A stretch of DNA of 64,000 nucleotides from Citrus sinensis (taxonomy: Eukaryota > Streptophyta > Magnoliopsida > Sapindales > Rutaceae), in assembly GCF_022201045.2 (NCBI RefSeq), contig NC_068559.1:2013501-2077500 (forward strand). Direction: 5' to 3'. Positions 10,894-24,211 of the stretch are shown piece after piece. The first letter of the stretch is position 1. Each line of letters opens with the position of its first letter. The notes below the pieces were generated by a model. It ran no database searches and had not been told where the DNA came from. It was given only the letters and a program-made list of their open reading frames with translations. A program made the translations under genes and the position numbers.

Positions 10894-13800
10894 ATGGGTT
10901 TCAAGGAACAAGAAAAGAAAAGTGGTGTAAGAGAGAAAATGAGAGTGGGAGTGGCAATGTCGTCAATGAAGAAGAAACGTTTCGTTTTTGCTTTGGTTCT
11001 GTCTCTTATTATCGATGTGGGGTTTGCGGGGAGAGTGGTGGTGCCTTTGTTGCAGAGTTATGAGAAAGCAAGTTACAGTCGTGGTTTCAGCAGAAACTTT
11101 GGCAAGATTTTTGATACTTCTAATTATGGGATTCTTCAACTCAATAACGGCTTGGCTTCTACTCCTCAAATGGGGTATGGGTTCTTCCACTTTTTTTTTT
11201 TTTTAAAAAAAAAATTGTCATGCTCCAATTTTCAAGGATTTTACTTAATAGCTACAAAAGGATAAACTTGAATATCATGTGACCTTGGTGGTATAATGAT
11301 TTTGGTATTACTGCGATTTTGGTTTATTCTGGAGTTTTGGTGTACTTTTTGGGAGGCACTTTTGCTAACGCACGCGTACCGTGTGTCACAAAATTTCCAT
11401 TTTTGTGCATGTCTAGGAGAAAATGTTGACTTGTTTGATTTTTTTTTTTTCTTTTTGGTTTTCTGTTTGTGTCTTGCAGGTGGAATAGCTGGAATTTTTT
11501 TGCCTGCAATATCAGTGAAACCATCATCAAAGAAACTGGTATCTGTTTGCTAACTCATATGATTCCTTTGTTTTATTATACCATGCTAGGGAGTAGTTAT
11601 GAACTTTGTTAACATGTTGGCAATGACAATTTGGAAAATCTAGTTATCAAGAATAAAAGATAAGCAGATTAATTCACTTGGGTTGTAGAGAATTTGGGTG
11701 AATGAGGGATGATGATTCTGAAAAATAGTGCAGTGGCCGATAAATAGCTGAAAGTTGAAATCGAGTCGGCAGGGGATAGAAAGATTGGCTTCTGTCAAAT
11801 AGGCTTGACCAAACAGCTTGGTCCTACTAGTGCATTGAAATATATGTGAATTTTATACATGATTTGGGGATGATGAATACTTCATTAAATATTTTCAATA
11901 CTTCACAAATATGCCTTCCCATTTCAGACGATGCTTGCATGTGCATACTCTATTTAACTGCATTTTTGTCCACAGCATGATCATTTATCTGTGCACATTG
12001 AGAGACCGGGATTGCGTTTACCATATTCAATCCCAGTTTTAAATGACGTGAAAAAAGTTCTGATTTTTCAATTTTTCCCCAAGCTCGGGTTTTGTCATGA
12101 CAGAGTTAGTAGTTGACATTTTTGTGACTGTTGTATAACTACTAATATTTCTTTTCTTCCTTGGACGACGTCCATCAGTACTGACTTTTGATCTCATTGT
12201 TGACAGCCGATGCACTTGTTTCAACTGGCTTGGCTGAATTAGGCTATGACCATGTGAATATAGGTATACTTCTAGCATGTTTCAAGTGTGTTGTACTTCT
12301 ATTTTGGTTATGCTTTCTACTTATTTATGAAAATTGAATGTAGATGACTGCTGGTCTTCTCCACTACGAGATTTTAAGGTAAGTTGGTTCTTACAACTTT
12401 ACCGCGTAACAGTTATCGCAACCTTTATGATTTGTATTAGCAATAGTAGATCTTGTTGTTTCTATCACTGGGACATCTAAGTTTATTCTATGTTCAATGC
12501 CTGTAATCTCTTGTGTTGTACTATCTAATTATTTCCTAGGACCTTTTTGTGTGTTTGTGTGTGGGTGTGTCCGTGGATACAATAGTTGTTTCAGTTTCAA
12601 ACGACTTCATTTTGCTAGCAAAGCATTCTGAGACATAAACACATTTATACACACACTATGCTTTCTTTATGAAATTGTTTGTGGAAAAAAGTGGAAACCA
12701 TTTCTAAATCATTGGTTCTTTGCTGGTGCAGGGTCAGTTGGTCCCCGATACTAAAACTTTCCCATCAGGAATTAAAGCTCTTGCTGATTATGTTCATGGG
12801 AAGGGCCTCAAGCTTGGTATCTATTCAGATGCTGGGTAGGACAAGATTTTGCACTGCTAGTCAAAGCCTTTCACGTTGTAAAATGATGAGACTACCATTT
12901 CTCATTTAACAATCCCTAGCTTTTCAATCTCCTCCTCACTCTTATTGACACACACAATTGGATCTTTTAGGGTGTTTACATGTCAAGTTCGACCAGGATC
13001 TCTTTTCCACGAAAAAGATGATGCACCATTGTTTGCTTCTTGGGTTAGTTTCTGTATCTCATGCTGTTTATTGTTGAAAATGTTGAAATTACTTTTATTT
13101 GTGCTTCATATCATTTTATCCAAAAATTGAGAATGGAATTCGTTTCAAGCCAAGATTTGGAATATATGTTCACATGAGAATTCCTGTTAAATGAGAGTTC
13201 CTGTTAACCTTTACTGACCATTTTTTCAATGCTGTATGTTTTATTATCAGGGTGTGGATTATTTGAAGTATGATAACTGTTTCAATCTGGGAATCGAACC
13301 AAAAAAAAGGTTCATCTCATCTTAGATTCCTTTATGTTGTCAAACATCAGTATTGAGTCTTTAAAATTGACTTGGTGTGGTTCTATATTTCCAGATACCC
13401 ACCAATGGGTGATGCTTTAAACGAAACTGGACGCTCAATTTTCTATTCTATTTGTGAATGGTAATATGCTTTCTTGATCATTGTGCAAGAGTGTTGAGTT
13501 AAATCTTTGTTATCCGGAGATGAGTTTTCACCATATTATTTTGCTTCTCCAGGGGTGTTGATGACCCTGCCTTATGGGCTGGAAAAGTTGGAAATAGTTG
13601 GCGTACAACAGGCGATATCAATGATACATGGGCTAGGTAATAGTTCTGAACTCTTTGCCCTTTAAAAATGTGAAAAATACTTTCACTCATTAGAGCTTTG
13701 GCATATGATCCTCGGGTGTTGGTTGAAGCAGGGGACCATGGGCAAAAATTTAATGTTTCCGTGAACAATAATTGGCTTGTCTTTTTGTTCTGAAGCATGA

Positions 13801-15780
13801 CTAGTATTGCGGATATAAATGACAAATGGGCATCGTATGCCGGACCTGGTGGATGGAATGGTAAAAATGAGAATTTTTTTTAAAAAACTTTGTCTGGAGG
13901 TGCAAGTATTATTTCCCTGAACGAAAATAGTTTTTCTTATTTGCCGTCTTATTCTTTTTGGGCAGATCCTGACATGTTAGAAGTTGGCAATGGAGGCATG
14001 TCTTACCAAGAGTATCGTGCTCATTTTAGTATCTGGGCTCTAATGAAGGTCTGTCTTCAATTTCCATTTCATTCTCACTCATTTAGCTTGCAACATATGC
14101 TTGATTAGGCTTTTAACTTAGTTGTGGTGTTGTATGAAGAAAACAATCTTATATGGCTGAGCTTATAAGTTATCTGTCTTTGTTTATCCATTTTTCTCAC
14201 ATTTAGCCAGCAATGTCCCAATCTTTGGTCAGCCTCTATTATTAGATCAGCTGCATCTTGTATGATTTAGTAGAACTCCTTATCTACAGTTGTCAACTGT
14301 GGCCTATAAGCTGCATATGAAGTTTCACCTAAAATCTGAATTTTGTCCTTCGTTTACAGGCACCCCTTCTGATCGGTTGTGATGTAAGAAACTTGACTGC
14401 AGAAACGTTTGAGATTCTAAGCAATAAAGAAGTCATTGCTGTAAATCAAGGTGAAACCATTAGTTGATAAATCTTTTTCCTTTTTGATGTGACCTTTTTA
14501 CTGTGAAATTTGCCATAAGTCTTCATTGCTTCGAACAAAGATGTCTTTTCACATAATTTTTATTTCTCCCCTCTTATCATATCTAGAAAAATTAATATAT
14601 AAGAATTTTGATTCCCTTTGCAGATCCACTTGGGGTTCAAGGACGGAAAGTGTATGTTTCTGGCACAGATAATTGTCTTCAGGTCTTTCTCATTTCCTCA
14701 TACCGGATATTGGGTCTATGTTGTTGCCCAAAATTTGGGATCATATTCGAATCATTCCAGTTCAAATGTGAATTTGCTCAAAATGTTGACTGATTGAAAT
14801 TGGAAGAAGTGACTCACCTTCCTAGCTTTATGCTTGTAAAGCCTTTCTCTTTCACAACTGAATGTGTGTATAGTTTTGCCTGCTTCTGCTGCCTAAAGAA
14901 ATGCTACCAACTGTTCAGTGCAAAGAGAAATAAAAACCGAAAATATGCGCAGGTTTATTAGGTAACGGAAGGATAAAAGAATCTCAAATGGAGTTTTAAT
15001 GAGAAGGGGAACATGTCAAAGCAAACAAAAAATCTCTCTGCTTGATAAAATTGGTTCATGTATTAGTGATTCTGTCCTGCAGGTTTGGGTGGGTCCTTTG
15101 TCTGGACATCGCTTGGTGGTTGCTCTCTGGAATCGATGTCCAAAAGCTGAAACTATCACAGCACAATGGGATGCATTAGGGCTTGAATCCAGCACAAAAG
15201 TCTCAGTAAGAGATCTGTGGCAGGTAAGAAACTGATCTGCTGAGTGGTATTTAAGGCATTGCTCTGCAGATTAATTCTATAATCATGCATTATTATTATT
15301 GTTGTCCGCTGCATAAGACTGGCTTAAAATTTTTCTCAATGTGATCGTCTGTAGTATATCTTTCTTATATCAGCTGCTAAAGTTTCTTTCTTTTGATTTG
15401 AACTGACTTGAGATTTTTGGAATGCTGTGGAGGTGTAAAAGCTCCGCTTCTCAGCCTCGAAGTAAAAACTCACATTTTTATCGCACATTGGCCTTATCTC
15501 TGGCTTTCTGCTTTCCTCAGTGTTTCATTAGTATCGAACTCTGATTGTTTAAGCTCTGTTCGCCAATTTTAACTTCCTAATTATGGCATATGATCAAGTC
15601 CCCCTTTTTTTTAACTTAAATTTTCTGGAACTTCATTTAATCCTTGCATGGTTTACTCAATGCTTACAGCACAAACAAGTTACTGGAGATGCCGTCTCAT
15701 CATTTGGTGCTCAAGTTGATGCCCATGATTGTCAGATGTACATTTTCACTCCTCGGACAGTCACTCGCTCTGTAATTTAG
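10894..15780 (+). CDS. alpha-galactosidase, glycoside hydrolase family 27 (AGAL3-like)
   Basis: Fifteen exons: 10894-11174, 11480-11538, 12207-12263, 12344-12378, 12732-12835, 12971-13043, 13251-13309, 13395-13460, 13553-13636, 13796-13860, 13966-14048, 14360-14450, 14624-14682, 15083-15223, 15670-15780. All introns are GT-AG and the joined frame gives 455 residues. It hydrolyses terminal alpha-1,6-galactose from raffinose-family oligosaccharides, galactomannans and galactolipids. Visible GH27 marks: WNSWN after residue 94, DDCW at 133-136, YLKYDNC with nucleophile Asp211, SWRTTGD with acid/base Asp266, and NDPDML. A hydrophobic segment follows a basic stretch (KKKR) near residues 28-45, which suggests a signal peptide and an apoplastic or vacuolar site. 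The start could instead be the in-frame ATGs at 10939 or 10957. The C-terminal beta-sandwich ends at TAG 15778-15780. It converges on the nucleotidyltransferase gene. I see no sign of damage. Confidence 0.95.
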
Positions 15781-16799
15781 TTAAATTTCCACAGTATCTT
15801 TGGAGTTCATTGGATTATGCTACTCTTTTACGTGTCAGTATCCAGGAAGTTCATTGTATCCCTTATGTTGTCCTAGCAATGTCTTACTCCATTTATCTGA
15901 GTTGCTTGTAAAAATTTTTTTTGGACAAATCAGATTGATATCAAGTGTATCTTGCCTGGAATATGATTTTCGTCAAATTTCTGGAATTTGATAATAAGCA
16001 TCATTTCAAGGCCGGGTTTTGTGGGTATTCCAAAATCATGGAAACTGGTAAAAAGAGTTCGTTTGATCTTCTTGAGAGAAGAGGATTTAGATTTCATGCT
16101 GTATTGATAATGTGTTGAGCAAAATATAGGATTGTGATTAGTGATTATTATGTAAGCGAATATAAACTTAATTAATTTATATCGTATATTGTTTTAAACG
16201 CATATTTGCACCCGATATCAAAAGCTCAGCATAGCATAGAAGAAGATGAGATCAAAATTTGAGAAAAGAATGCATCTTTTCCTTCTTTTAAGAATGATCT
16301 TCATCATTTCCTTACATAGATGGAATAGCAGTCAATGAAAGCTCTAACAAACACAAGAACATTTATATTGGCAACAGAGAAACCTTGTAGGCAAAGCAAG
16401 GTTTTCATTTGTCTCTCATCTATATGAACATTTTTCTTCACCCAAAGGAAAGGGAGAGAGGATGACAATGGCAAGGTTATCAAAATCTCTCTTTGTTCCA
16501 TAGAAACTAGAAAAATAAAAAAGGGTAAAACAACTTTTGTTGTTGATCTAAAGCCTGTCTAAGCTGGTATAAACTCCTGCATTTTCTGAATAGGGGCATC
16601 AACTTGTATGTTGTGATTGATGATTCCATCCTGTAAAGCTTTTACTGGGACAGTGGTGGAAAGTCATTGACATCCCTCAGATGGTATGGTTTCATGGGAA
16701 TCCTGCAGTAAAAATCCAGCAATGGAAAAGTTTAGATGATAAAACCAGCAGTGGAAAAGTCTAGATGATAATCTCTCATATTCTTAACAGTAGAATGAC
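15781..16799. other. convergent 3' UTR/intergenic interval
   Basis: Lies between two convergent stops and should hold the 3' UTRs of the alpha-galactosidase (+) and nucleotidyltransferase (-) genes. On the minus strand, a TTTTTACTGCAG followed by GATTCC near 16698-16712 looks like an acceptor, so a 3'-UTR intron is possible. A short direct repeat with TGGAAAAGT and TAGATGATAA occurs around 16720-16770. The open frame on the minus strand at 16304-16501 is not supported. Confidence 0.45.
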
Positions 16800-19700
16800 T
16801 TAGAAAATGCCATACAATTCATCACGACTTCCGGATGGTTCTTGTTGCTTCTGCCTTCCCATTATTGTGCGGCCTGGTTCTGTGTCCAAAGTGGTTGAAG
16901 CACCAGAGACTTTCATCCTAGCTGGTGGCGAAGGCAACACTGATGGTTTCAGTGAATGCTCGTAAGTTCCAAACATAATGGTTGTTACTACAGGGGAAGA
17001 GACATCATCAACCTGCATAGACTTATCGGTAGACTGATCAAACTGCTGGTTGGGAGCTGATGGTGGGAGGTTCTTTGTGACTGGAAGAAGGGGGAATTCT
17101 TCCAGTGAAAGATTGAGAGAACAGCTATTTTCCATGTTTAGAGAACAACCATTTTCAACATTGAGAGAACAGCCACTTTCAAGGTTATCTCTTGATGGTA
17201 AACGTTCAGCCTTGTCAATCTTTCTTCTTAATTTGGACACTGGAACATGATTTAGAGATTCTGGATTCCTTGCCCTCACTGGTCTATTTATCTCTATAGG
17301 CGGAGGACGGGTCTGCAATATCGACGCCTTATCTTTTAGGTAAACAAAGTTCAACCACTTTGATATTAGGTTGACTAGGCAAATCGCTCACATTTAAAAA
17401 GGAATAGGAATATATGAAAGACATCATCTTTTCAAAAACTCGACAAAATGAAAGTCTTAAAATGAACATACCCTCTCAGGAATGTATGTGCCAGTTCCTC
17501 GTGACTTCTCTCCTTCATCAGTACTGAAAGTGGACGCTCGTACTTGAGAAGCATAAGGATGGCAGAATGGCAGTCTTGGGACAAAAACCTCTGTTCCCCA
17601 TTGATAAACAAGATTCCCCTTGCCCTGCACATATTGACACAGGACATCCCATGCACTTCTGCTCGGGATTTGAGAAGGAGGTGATGGTGGACTGAACTGG
17701 GCGGTAACAGGCAAGGTATAATCATGATAGCACTGGCCATACAGTAGACCATTATAATAACTGTCATAGTCTCCACTCAGATCAGCTGCTTCAGATTTTC
17801 CACAGCCAAATGCATGGATAGGAACTTGTACATCCGGCCTTAGTCCCTTTCCGTTCCTCTCCAAAGTGTTTATAAAGAACTTTTCGAGTCCCATACCTAG
17901 GCAATGACCCGGTAGCGTAAGGATCTCCCCGAGCCTTTGGGCCCCATATGAAAGTGCACATCTTATTCGGTGAAAATTTCCTAACGGAGAATAGGTATAA
18001 TGTAAATACCATCAGCAAATGAAAGAATAAAATAGTATCAACTGTGTTATAAAAAATATAAAACACAACTCCAATTTCTCCTATTAAGTATTCAGATATA
18101 AGTTGCAATTGAAGAAACACCTAGTATTTGAACATCTGCACGTTTCCAAGAAACAACTGGAATTTGAATGACATTTGTTTTGCGGAGCTCATTAAAAATC
18201 CAGGCAATGGCCTAGGACTACATTAGTCAAAGAAAAGAACCTTTGCTGACGCTACGGCCTAGGTTGTTGTTGTCTTTCAGAGGATCCACTATGTTAAGAT
18301 GCTTAATGGCAAATTCATGGCCTGTAGTTTCCAGTGCCGTGATTGGAACTGAATATATTTCTCTGCATTTCTTCAAAAATTCCGGACTGAGCAATAACTC
18401 GTCCCCATCATTTTCCACAGTCTCAGCTGCAATAAACATGCAGAGAGATTTGAAGTTAAAATGTATATCGTTCAGTAGAATTCTGTAAGTTATTAAAGCA
18501 ACCTACCAACAATCTCTGGAAGTGAAGATATGGCAACGGGACCATTTATACTGATACAGTAATTGTCCCAATCAAATGTGTTGTAGTAATCCAAAAATCT
18601 ATGCAGGACCTGTAAACAGAACAATACGACTTGTATAAGTGATGCATTAAGCACATGAAAATTCTGAACAAAAGAAATACTAACCGCCAAAGGACCACAT
18701 AAAGATGAATGAAAGAGATTTATGATATGTAAGACCATCATTTCTAATGCATATGTCGAAATTAAACCATAGTGGGCACCAAGAATTCGGCTCTCATAAT
18801 AGCACCAGGCTTTAATCAAGATGACACTTCGTTTGAAAAGATGGTCTTTCCCTATAAGCTGGTCAACCTGTGTAAAATGCAGGAAGAAATTGCAGTTTAT
18901 TTTTTGCTTCTATGAGAAATAAAAGCTGAACTCATATCCACCAATCAACCATGTTAGACTAGCTGAAAATTAGTAAAAAACTGTTGAAGGTTATCATGAA
19001 AAGCCAAAAAAAAAAACATCCACTTTTTTCTTTTATACCAAATGATCTCTATTATACACATATTTCATAATGAAGGGGACTTTCAAAAATGATTTCATTA
19101 TTATATGTTCATTCCAACCCTTTTGTGCATGTGAATGGAATGACCTGATCACTGGAAGCCTAAGTTAATGTGCTAACTACACATGCCTTGAGTGCCAGAT
19201 TGTACCTTCTCAAGAAAGCACAGTGCAGAAAGTCCTGCCATTTGATTGAAAGATATATCAACCGGTATATTTTGCACACTGCATTTTACTATCTTCACCT
19301 GCCAGAAAAATTACCAATTTGAAAGAATTAATACTGGAAAAATTGGGATACTGCTCAGAGTAGCAAAAGATCAATCAAGAGCTAAACCTGTGCAGGAACA
19401 TATTGGACATCCTTTATTTCAAAAACTGAGTCCTGGTCTTCATTTTCAAGGATTTTGCAGACAAATCTAGCCAAATCCTCTTCCACATTTTGATGGCCAA
19501 GCACAGTCAAATCAATATCACCATCTGGAAGATAGGTTTTCAATGGTACCGAGCCAAATGGGAACACCTATTAGAAAGTGCATGGCAACGTGAAAGAAAT
19601 CCAGATTAATTAAAGCCTAAAGGCAACAAAATAGTCTTGTATATACATACAGGAAAAAAATATTCATCATCCTTTCCAGTAAACTTTTGTGTTTCAACAA

Positions 19701-20552
19701 ACTGCAGGCAGAAGAAATCCATAAAATGTAGTTTCAAAGAATCTTGCATATCAGATATGTTGGTGACCAAAATTTCGATCCCTTCACAGGATCATCATCA
19801 TGTCCCAGAGGAGTGACTACTGAATCCTAGAGACAATGGCCGATATATAAATGTCTGAGAAAGATATGATTTTACAGTAAATCTAATATCCTATATCTTG
19901 GAAGTTGGACTAAAAATGATCTGATAACATCTCAGATGCCTATAACTGTAACATTTTAAACAACTCATCTCAGATCGTCATGATCATTTATAGGAAACCC
20001 CAAAACACAAAAAAGAAGAACAAGGGTCATATCAAGTTTAATGTTAATTTAGCTTTGCCATGGAAGTGCAATAAAGGACAATGGATGGGGCAAGCCTCAA
20101 TCATAAACTTCATAAAATGATCACATGTGCTGCCGTGAAGATCTACCACTTGAAAACCATTAAAAGCAGGAAGCACAAATTTATAAACTAACCTAGTTTT
20201 AACATAGAATGAGACAAAGCTACATCAAAAAGGATGCATTAGCAACATTGACAATAAAGAATCTAGATAAGTTGGTGGTGGTACCCACCTCAATCCCGTA
20301 ATAACCATTAATTAGCCTCTGAATGTAATTGATGACCTCCTTCCTCTTTTTCTCAGAAACTATAGCAGGTTGAATGGTACATAATATCTCTTGGATCCTT
20401 TCCTCAGCCAGCAGCCAGAGTTCAGCATCAATTGAGAATGGGTACAAATTAGGTGGAGAAGAGTAAGATGAAGAAGATGATGTATGAGAGGGTGAGGTTA
20501 ATAATTCTTCTTGAAGATCTTCCATCTCTAAGAAAGCTGACATTTCCGGCAT
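16800..20552 (-). CDS. PAP/OAS1-type nucleotidyltransferase, poly(A)-polymerase-like
   Basis: Eight exons on the minus strand: 20552-20289, 19567-19388, 19298-19206, 18867-18685, 18609-18507, 18426-18241, 17980-17472, 17312-16800. All junctions are GT-AG and the joined frame is 676 residues. Exon 2 encodes the active-site signature FPFGSVPLK...DGDIDL (Gly93-Ser94, Asp105 and Asp107), diagnostic of the pol-beta nucleotidyltransferase fold. Exons 3-6 encode the PAP/OAS1 substrate-binding helical region. Exon 7 contains the plant-specific RGTGTYIP motif. The last exon is Ser/Asn-rich and low-complexity, with a three-fold SLN(V/M/L) repeat (CSLN). Plant members of this family are presumed RNA or nucleotide transferases, and the substrate is unknown to me. 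Start choice: ATG 20552 is the first in frame after upstream stops, and ATGs at 20543 and 20525 are alternatives. A 5'-UTR exon further upstream is likely. Confidence 0.88.
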
Positions 20553-20585
20553 TGGACAAGGAAATCTATGAAAGATCACCAACAA

Positions 20586-23500
20586 AAAGTCCCATTGTTG
20601 ATATTCAATTGATCACATCGAGACCACAACTGGAAACCTTTGAAAGTAAAAATTCAGAAATATAAAACAACATTTGGCAAAGAAAAGGAATCAGTGGTTA
20701 AAGAAACAATAAGGAGATAAAAGGATGCAATAATCTAGGGAAATTTTAAATTGATTCCTAGAAATAGAGACTCTAATAAATCAGAGGAACTGAATCCTTT
20801 ATCCAGGAAGCTAGCACAGAGTTTAGAAGAAAAACTAGCCACTGGGTCTAATAAATCAGAGGAACTTAATCCTTTATCCAGGAAGCTAGCACAGAGTTTA
20901 GAAGAAAAACTAGCCACTGGGTGGATATCAATAAATGTCCATGAACTTCCGTCTGTTCCAGCCTCTGACACGGTTTTTTATGAGCCTTCGAATACAACAA
21001 AATACACTAAATCTTTAAAACATAAAATTGAAGCCAATATTCAACAGAAATTATTAAGACATTTTGACAGTTGGGATGTTTTTTTTTCTTGCGGGGAGGG
21101 AAAGGATGGTGAGATATATGTCAATAGATGTAGATCTTGAGGAGTGACTCTAGAGGCAAGAGTCTGTGATCATGGAAATGAATAAAGACAAGTACAGAGG
21201 TGATATGAACAAGGGGAAAGGGAGAAAACTTTTCCTTTCTCCCTTTTTTCTTTATGTTGTTTTCCTTAAAATTGAAATAGTATTTACTTCAAAAAAGCAT
21301 AACAGATGTGAACAGATAAAGGCATGCATATGTCATAAGAAAATGATGTGAATACATGTTACAGGTGCAAAGAGTCTTACTACCTACTGGAGAGGTCTTT
21401 CCCTGAATCTCACAGCTTCACTTGGAGAAGCTTCTTGCTTTTCTCAGTTTTGCAGACCTTCTATTCAACAAGTTAATTTCTTCATTAATCAGCCAAAGCA
21501 GAGGAAGACACTAAATGTAACGAGAGTATAATAGTAAAATTTTCTAGCTTTCCACATATTTACAACAAATACGAACAAGAAAGTTAAAGCATTGTTATCT
21601 TTTTCATCTAAGCACCCAAATTCTTACTTCATATTTCAGATTATTTAGATAACTATAAATTGCATCATCCTCTTCATTACAAAATCTGAGACTGCCTTCC
21701 CAGATTTTATTTTTAAATGGCATTAATTGCAAAGACCTGTAAAATTACTCATGTTGCCTAATGCCACCGGACTTTTTAGGAAAATGACAAATGTAATTTG
21801 TCAGTAATGAACGAAATTCTCTGAACTGTTAGGGTAAGTCCAAGTCATTTCAGGCCCACGGTAACTTGGACCGAACTAAGGAGCTGATATGCATCCAACA
21901 GCACTCATATTATCTAAGTAGCCCTTAGTCTTTTATAAGCCCTTAGTCGTTTATAAGCAAATGGAAAAAACACCTGGAGGGATATTTAAGATAAGCATAA
22001 TGCAGGATGCCCTAGGTAGGCAAGAGCATACTTCAGATGAACAATTCCCGATTTCTACAGACTACAGATTAAAAGCATAGCATTACAACCTAGCAATCAG
22101 CAAAAAGTAATACAGAACTAACATGCAGGATCTTGCGAGCCGCTCTTTCATTTATACACCTCAGGTCTTATCATGGAACACTTATTCTACTAAAAGAACT
22201 CCGAGTACAGATATAACAATTCATCAGGCAGAACAAACCACCTAACTCTACCGAATGGAAGTATATGCCAAATTTAAGTCCTTCCGTTTTCACCATATTT
22301 AGAACTCTATCAAAAGCAGCCATCATTTGTTCTCATCAAGCATCACAGTTTTGAAGTTTGAAAAAGAAAAACTTTTCATTCCCCAAAACCACGGCATAAA
22401 CTTGACACTTTTACCAACCACACGAGGGAAATAGAGGTAACAACACATGTTAGGATACTGCTGAATTCCCTTGTGTGGTTAGAATTCCTCTCCTGAATGA
22501 TAAGCATAATGTACGGAAAAACTTAAAAGTTTCTCTTGTGGCTCAAACAATTGATTTGTTATCCCTAATCCAAAATCAGATATGATTTATCCTCAAATTT
22601 AGAATACATTTGATAAAAGTCAGTTCATGATGTTCCTAGCTTAGCCATTGATGCTCTTCTGATGGAATTGGGATTCAGTAATTATGAGTAGTGACCGGCA
22701 CCAGTGTGTTTTTAATATGGTTTTCGTATGTTTTGTATAAAAATAGATCCAGTATTTCCCAAACTTTTAACTCAATGTCTTGATAATTTCCTCCTGTACA
22801 TGCAACACTGCTTATGAACAAACCTTTTTAAGCATAAGATGATGGCAAGCCAATCCCCACTCCACAGAACCCCAGACTTCTTGCATCACCCCTAGAGGTT
22901 TTGCTTACTTAAGCAAACTAACACCCACAAAAACGAACCACTTTATAATTTGTATTTTTTGTGTGATGTTCTGTGTTATTTATCTTATTGCCAATTTAAA
23001 ACCACATGTAACACTTCTCTGAGGTGCTAACAATAGGAAATCTAATCCACGGAGTTTCAGTGCTTTTGCTGTTGGGATATTTTCAACGGCCTTTTATCAT
23101 TCTCCAAGTTTGGAAAATGAAAAAGGTCTTAGTATGATGGCCCAAATTCTTTAGTTTTCCAAAAAGGACCGGAATATAGCCCAAAATTTTTTTACTAATA
23201 TACATCACACACATTCACATAGATAGCAGTGTCCTGGACCTGAACATATATTCAAAATCAGATTCTAAATTTTATCTGGCAAAACTGGCAGAAATGCGAC
23301 CATATCTTGTCTCTCATGCTCAATTGTAATTATGTGGTGCAAAAAATGTCTTCATTACTAGCAATGGTATACTTTTGAAAATGAAATCCAAGTTTGATCA
23401 AACAAAAAACAACTAGATAACCTCTTTCCTTTCTTTTCTTTTTTTTTTTAATATGTTTCATCTGAAAGCAAAACAGGAAAATTTCATTCATGATTAAACT

Positions 23501-24119
23501 ATCTAAAAAGTTAATATCTTCAAAATTGGTTACAAAAGCTGAAGAATAATGACTCAAATTGAAGAGAGCCGAGTTACAGTCAAATAATTTGAACAGTATC
23601 TTCCAGTCATTGATGACTTAGTAAATACTGATTCAACAATCTTTTGGGGTATAATATACCAAAAAGAGAAACAGTGCCATCATCTCAATCAATACCGTAG
23701 AACAAGCAAATGTGTCATCATATTTATGTTCACTGTGAATTCTCCATTGAAAAACAGAAGATTTACCTTAATGAGTGATCCGGTTGCTTCCTACTTCTCT
23801 TCTGTTTTGCTCTCTTGCTTTGTTCAAATCCCAATTCTTTGCTGGAGTCTCTCCATTCATACAAATAAAAACACAACAACATCCTGTGAAAAGAACAAAA
23901 ATAACAAACGCTGCATATTGGTCAGTTCTAGCTGAGGTCAATGTTTCACTTTCACATTCCAAAAGAAAAAATATAACATCAAAATGAAATAAAATACAAA
24001 CCCTAAGCCCCGAACACAAACCCTCGAAAAGGAAAGAATCGCTAAAACAATCCAAAGATATACAGTTGCTTCAAAAAATAGAAAAACCATGCGAGTGGTC
24101 CACCCACCCATTCACTTCT
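20586..24119. other. intergenic/5' region between divergent genes
   Basis: Separates the nucleotidyltransferase (-) from the TRM1 homologue (+). It probably contains an untranslated first exon and long leader intron of the nucleotidyltransferase. On the minus strand a CAGTAG|GTAGTAAG donor-like site near 21380-21386 is compatible with this, but unproven. It includes the 75-bp duplication at 20772-20921. No complete gene is visible. The frame on the minus strand at 23768-24055 is hydrophobic and matches nothing I know. Confidence 0.45.
20772..20921. repeat. 75-bp tandem duplication, open on both strands
   Basis: Units 20772-20846 and 20847-20921 differ at one base (CTGAATCC versus CTTAATCC). 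Being 75 bp, they keep frame. On the plus strand each encodes 25 residues containing SNKSEELNPLSRKLAQSLEE, within an open frame 20751-21140 (first ATG at 20751). On the minus strand each encodes ASFSSKLCASFLDKG. I recognise no protein family in either reading. It may be a fragment of a captured gene or chance coding. Confidence 0.75.
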
Positions 24120-24169
24120 TGGGCCCACTTGTCGACGTGGCTGTTATCCAATTAACGCCCATATAAAAG
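24120..24169 (+). promoter_or_regulatory. core promoter of the TRM1 homologue
   Basis: In order: TGGGCCCA (24120-24127, a site-II/TCP-type palindrome common upstream of plant translation and mitochondrial genes), GACGTGG (24134-24140, ACGT core), CCAAT (24148-24152) and a TATA box ATATAAAAG (24161-24169). The ATG is 43 bp beyond the TATA box. The combination suits a translation-related housekeeping gene. Assignment is by motif and position only. Confidence 0.6.
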
Positions 24170-24211
24170 CCCCGGGAAAATCATCCAACTATCCCACATA
24201 ATTTTCCCGCC

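Noticed and set aside
23768..24055. Hydrophobic minus-strand frame between divergent promoters
   Set aside because: Sits where the nucleotidyltransferase leader would be expected, overlaps two plus-strand frames, and resembles no family I know.
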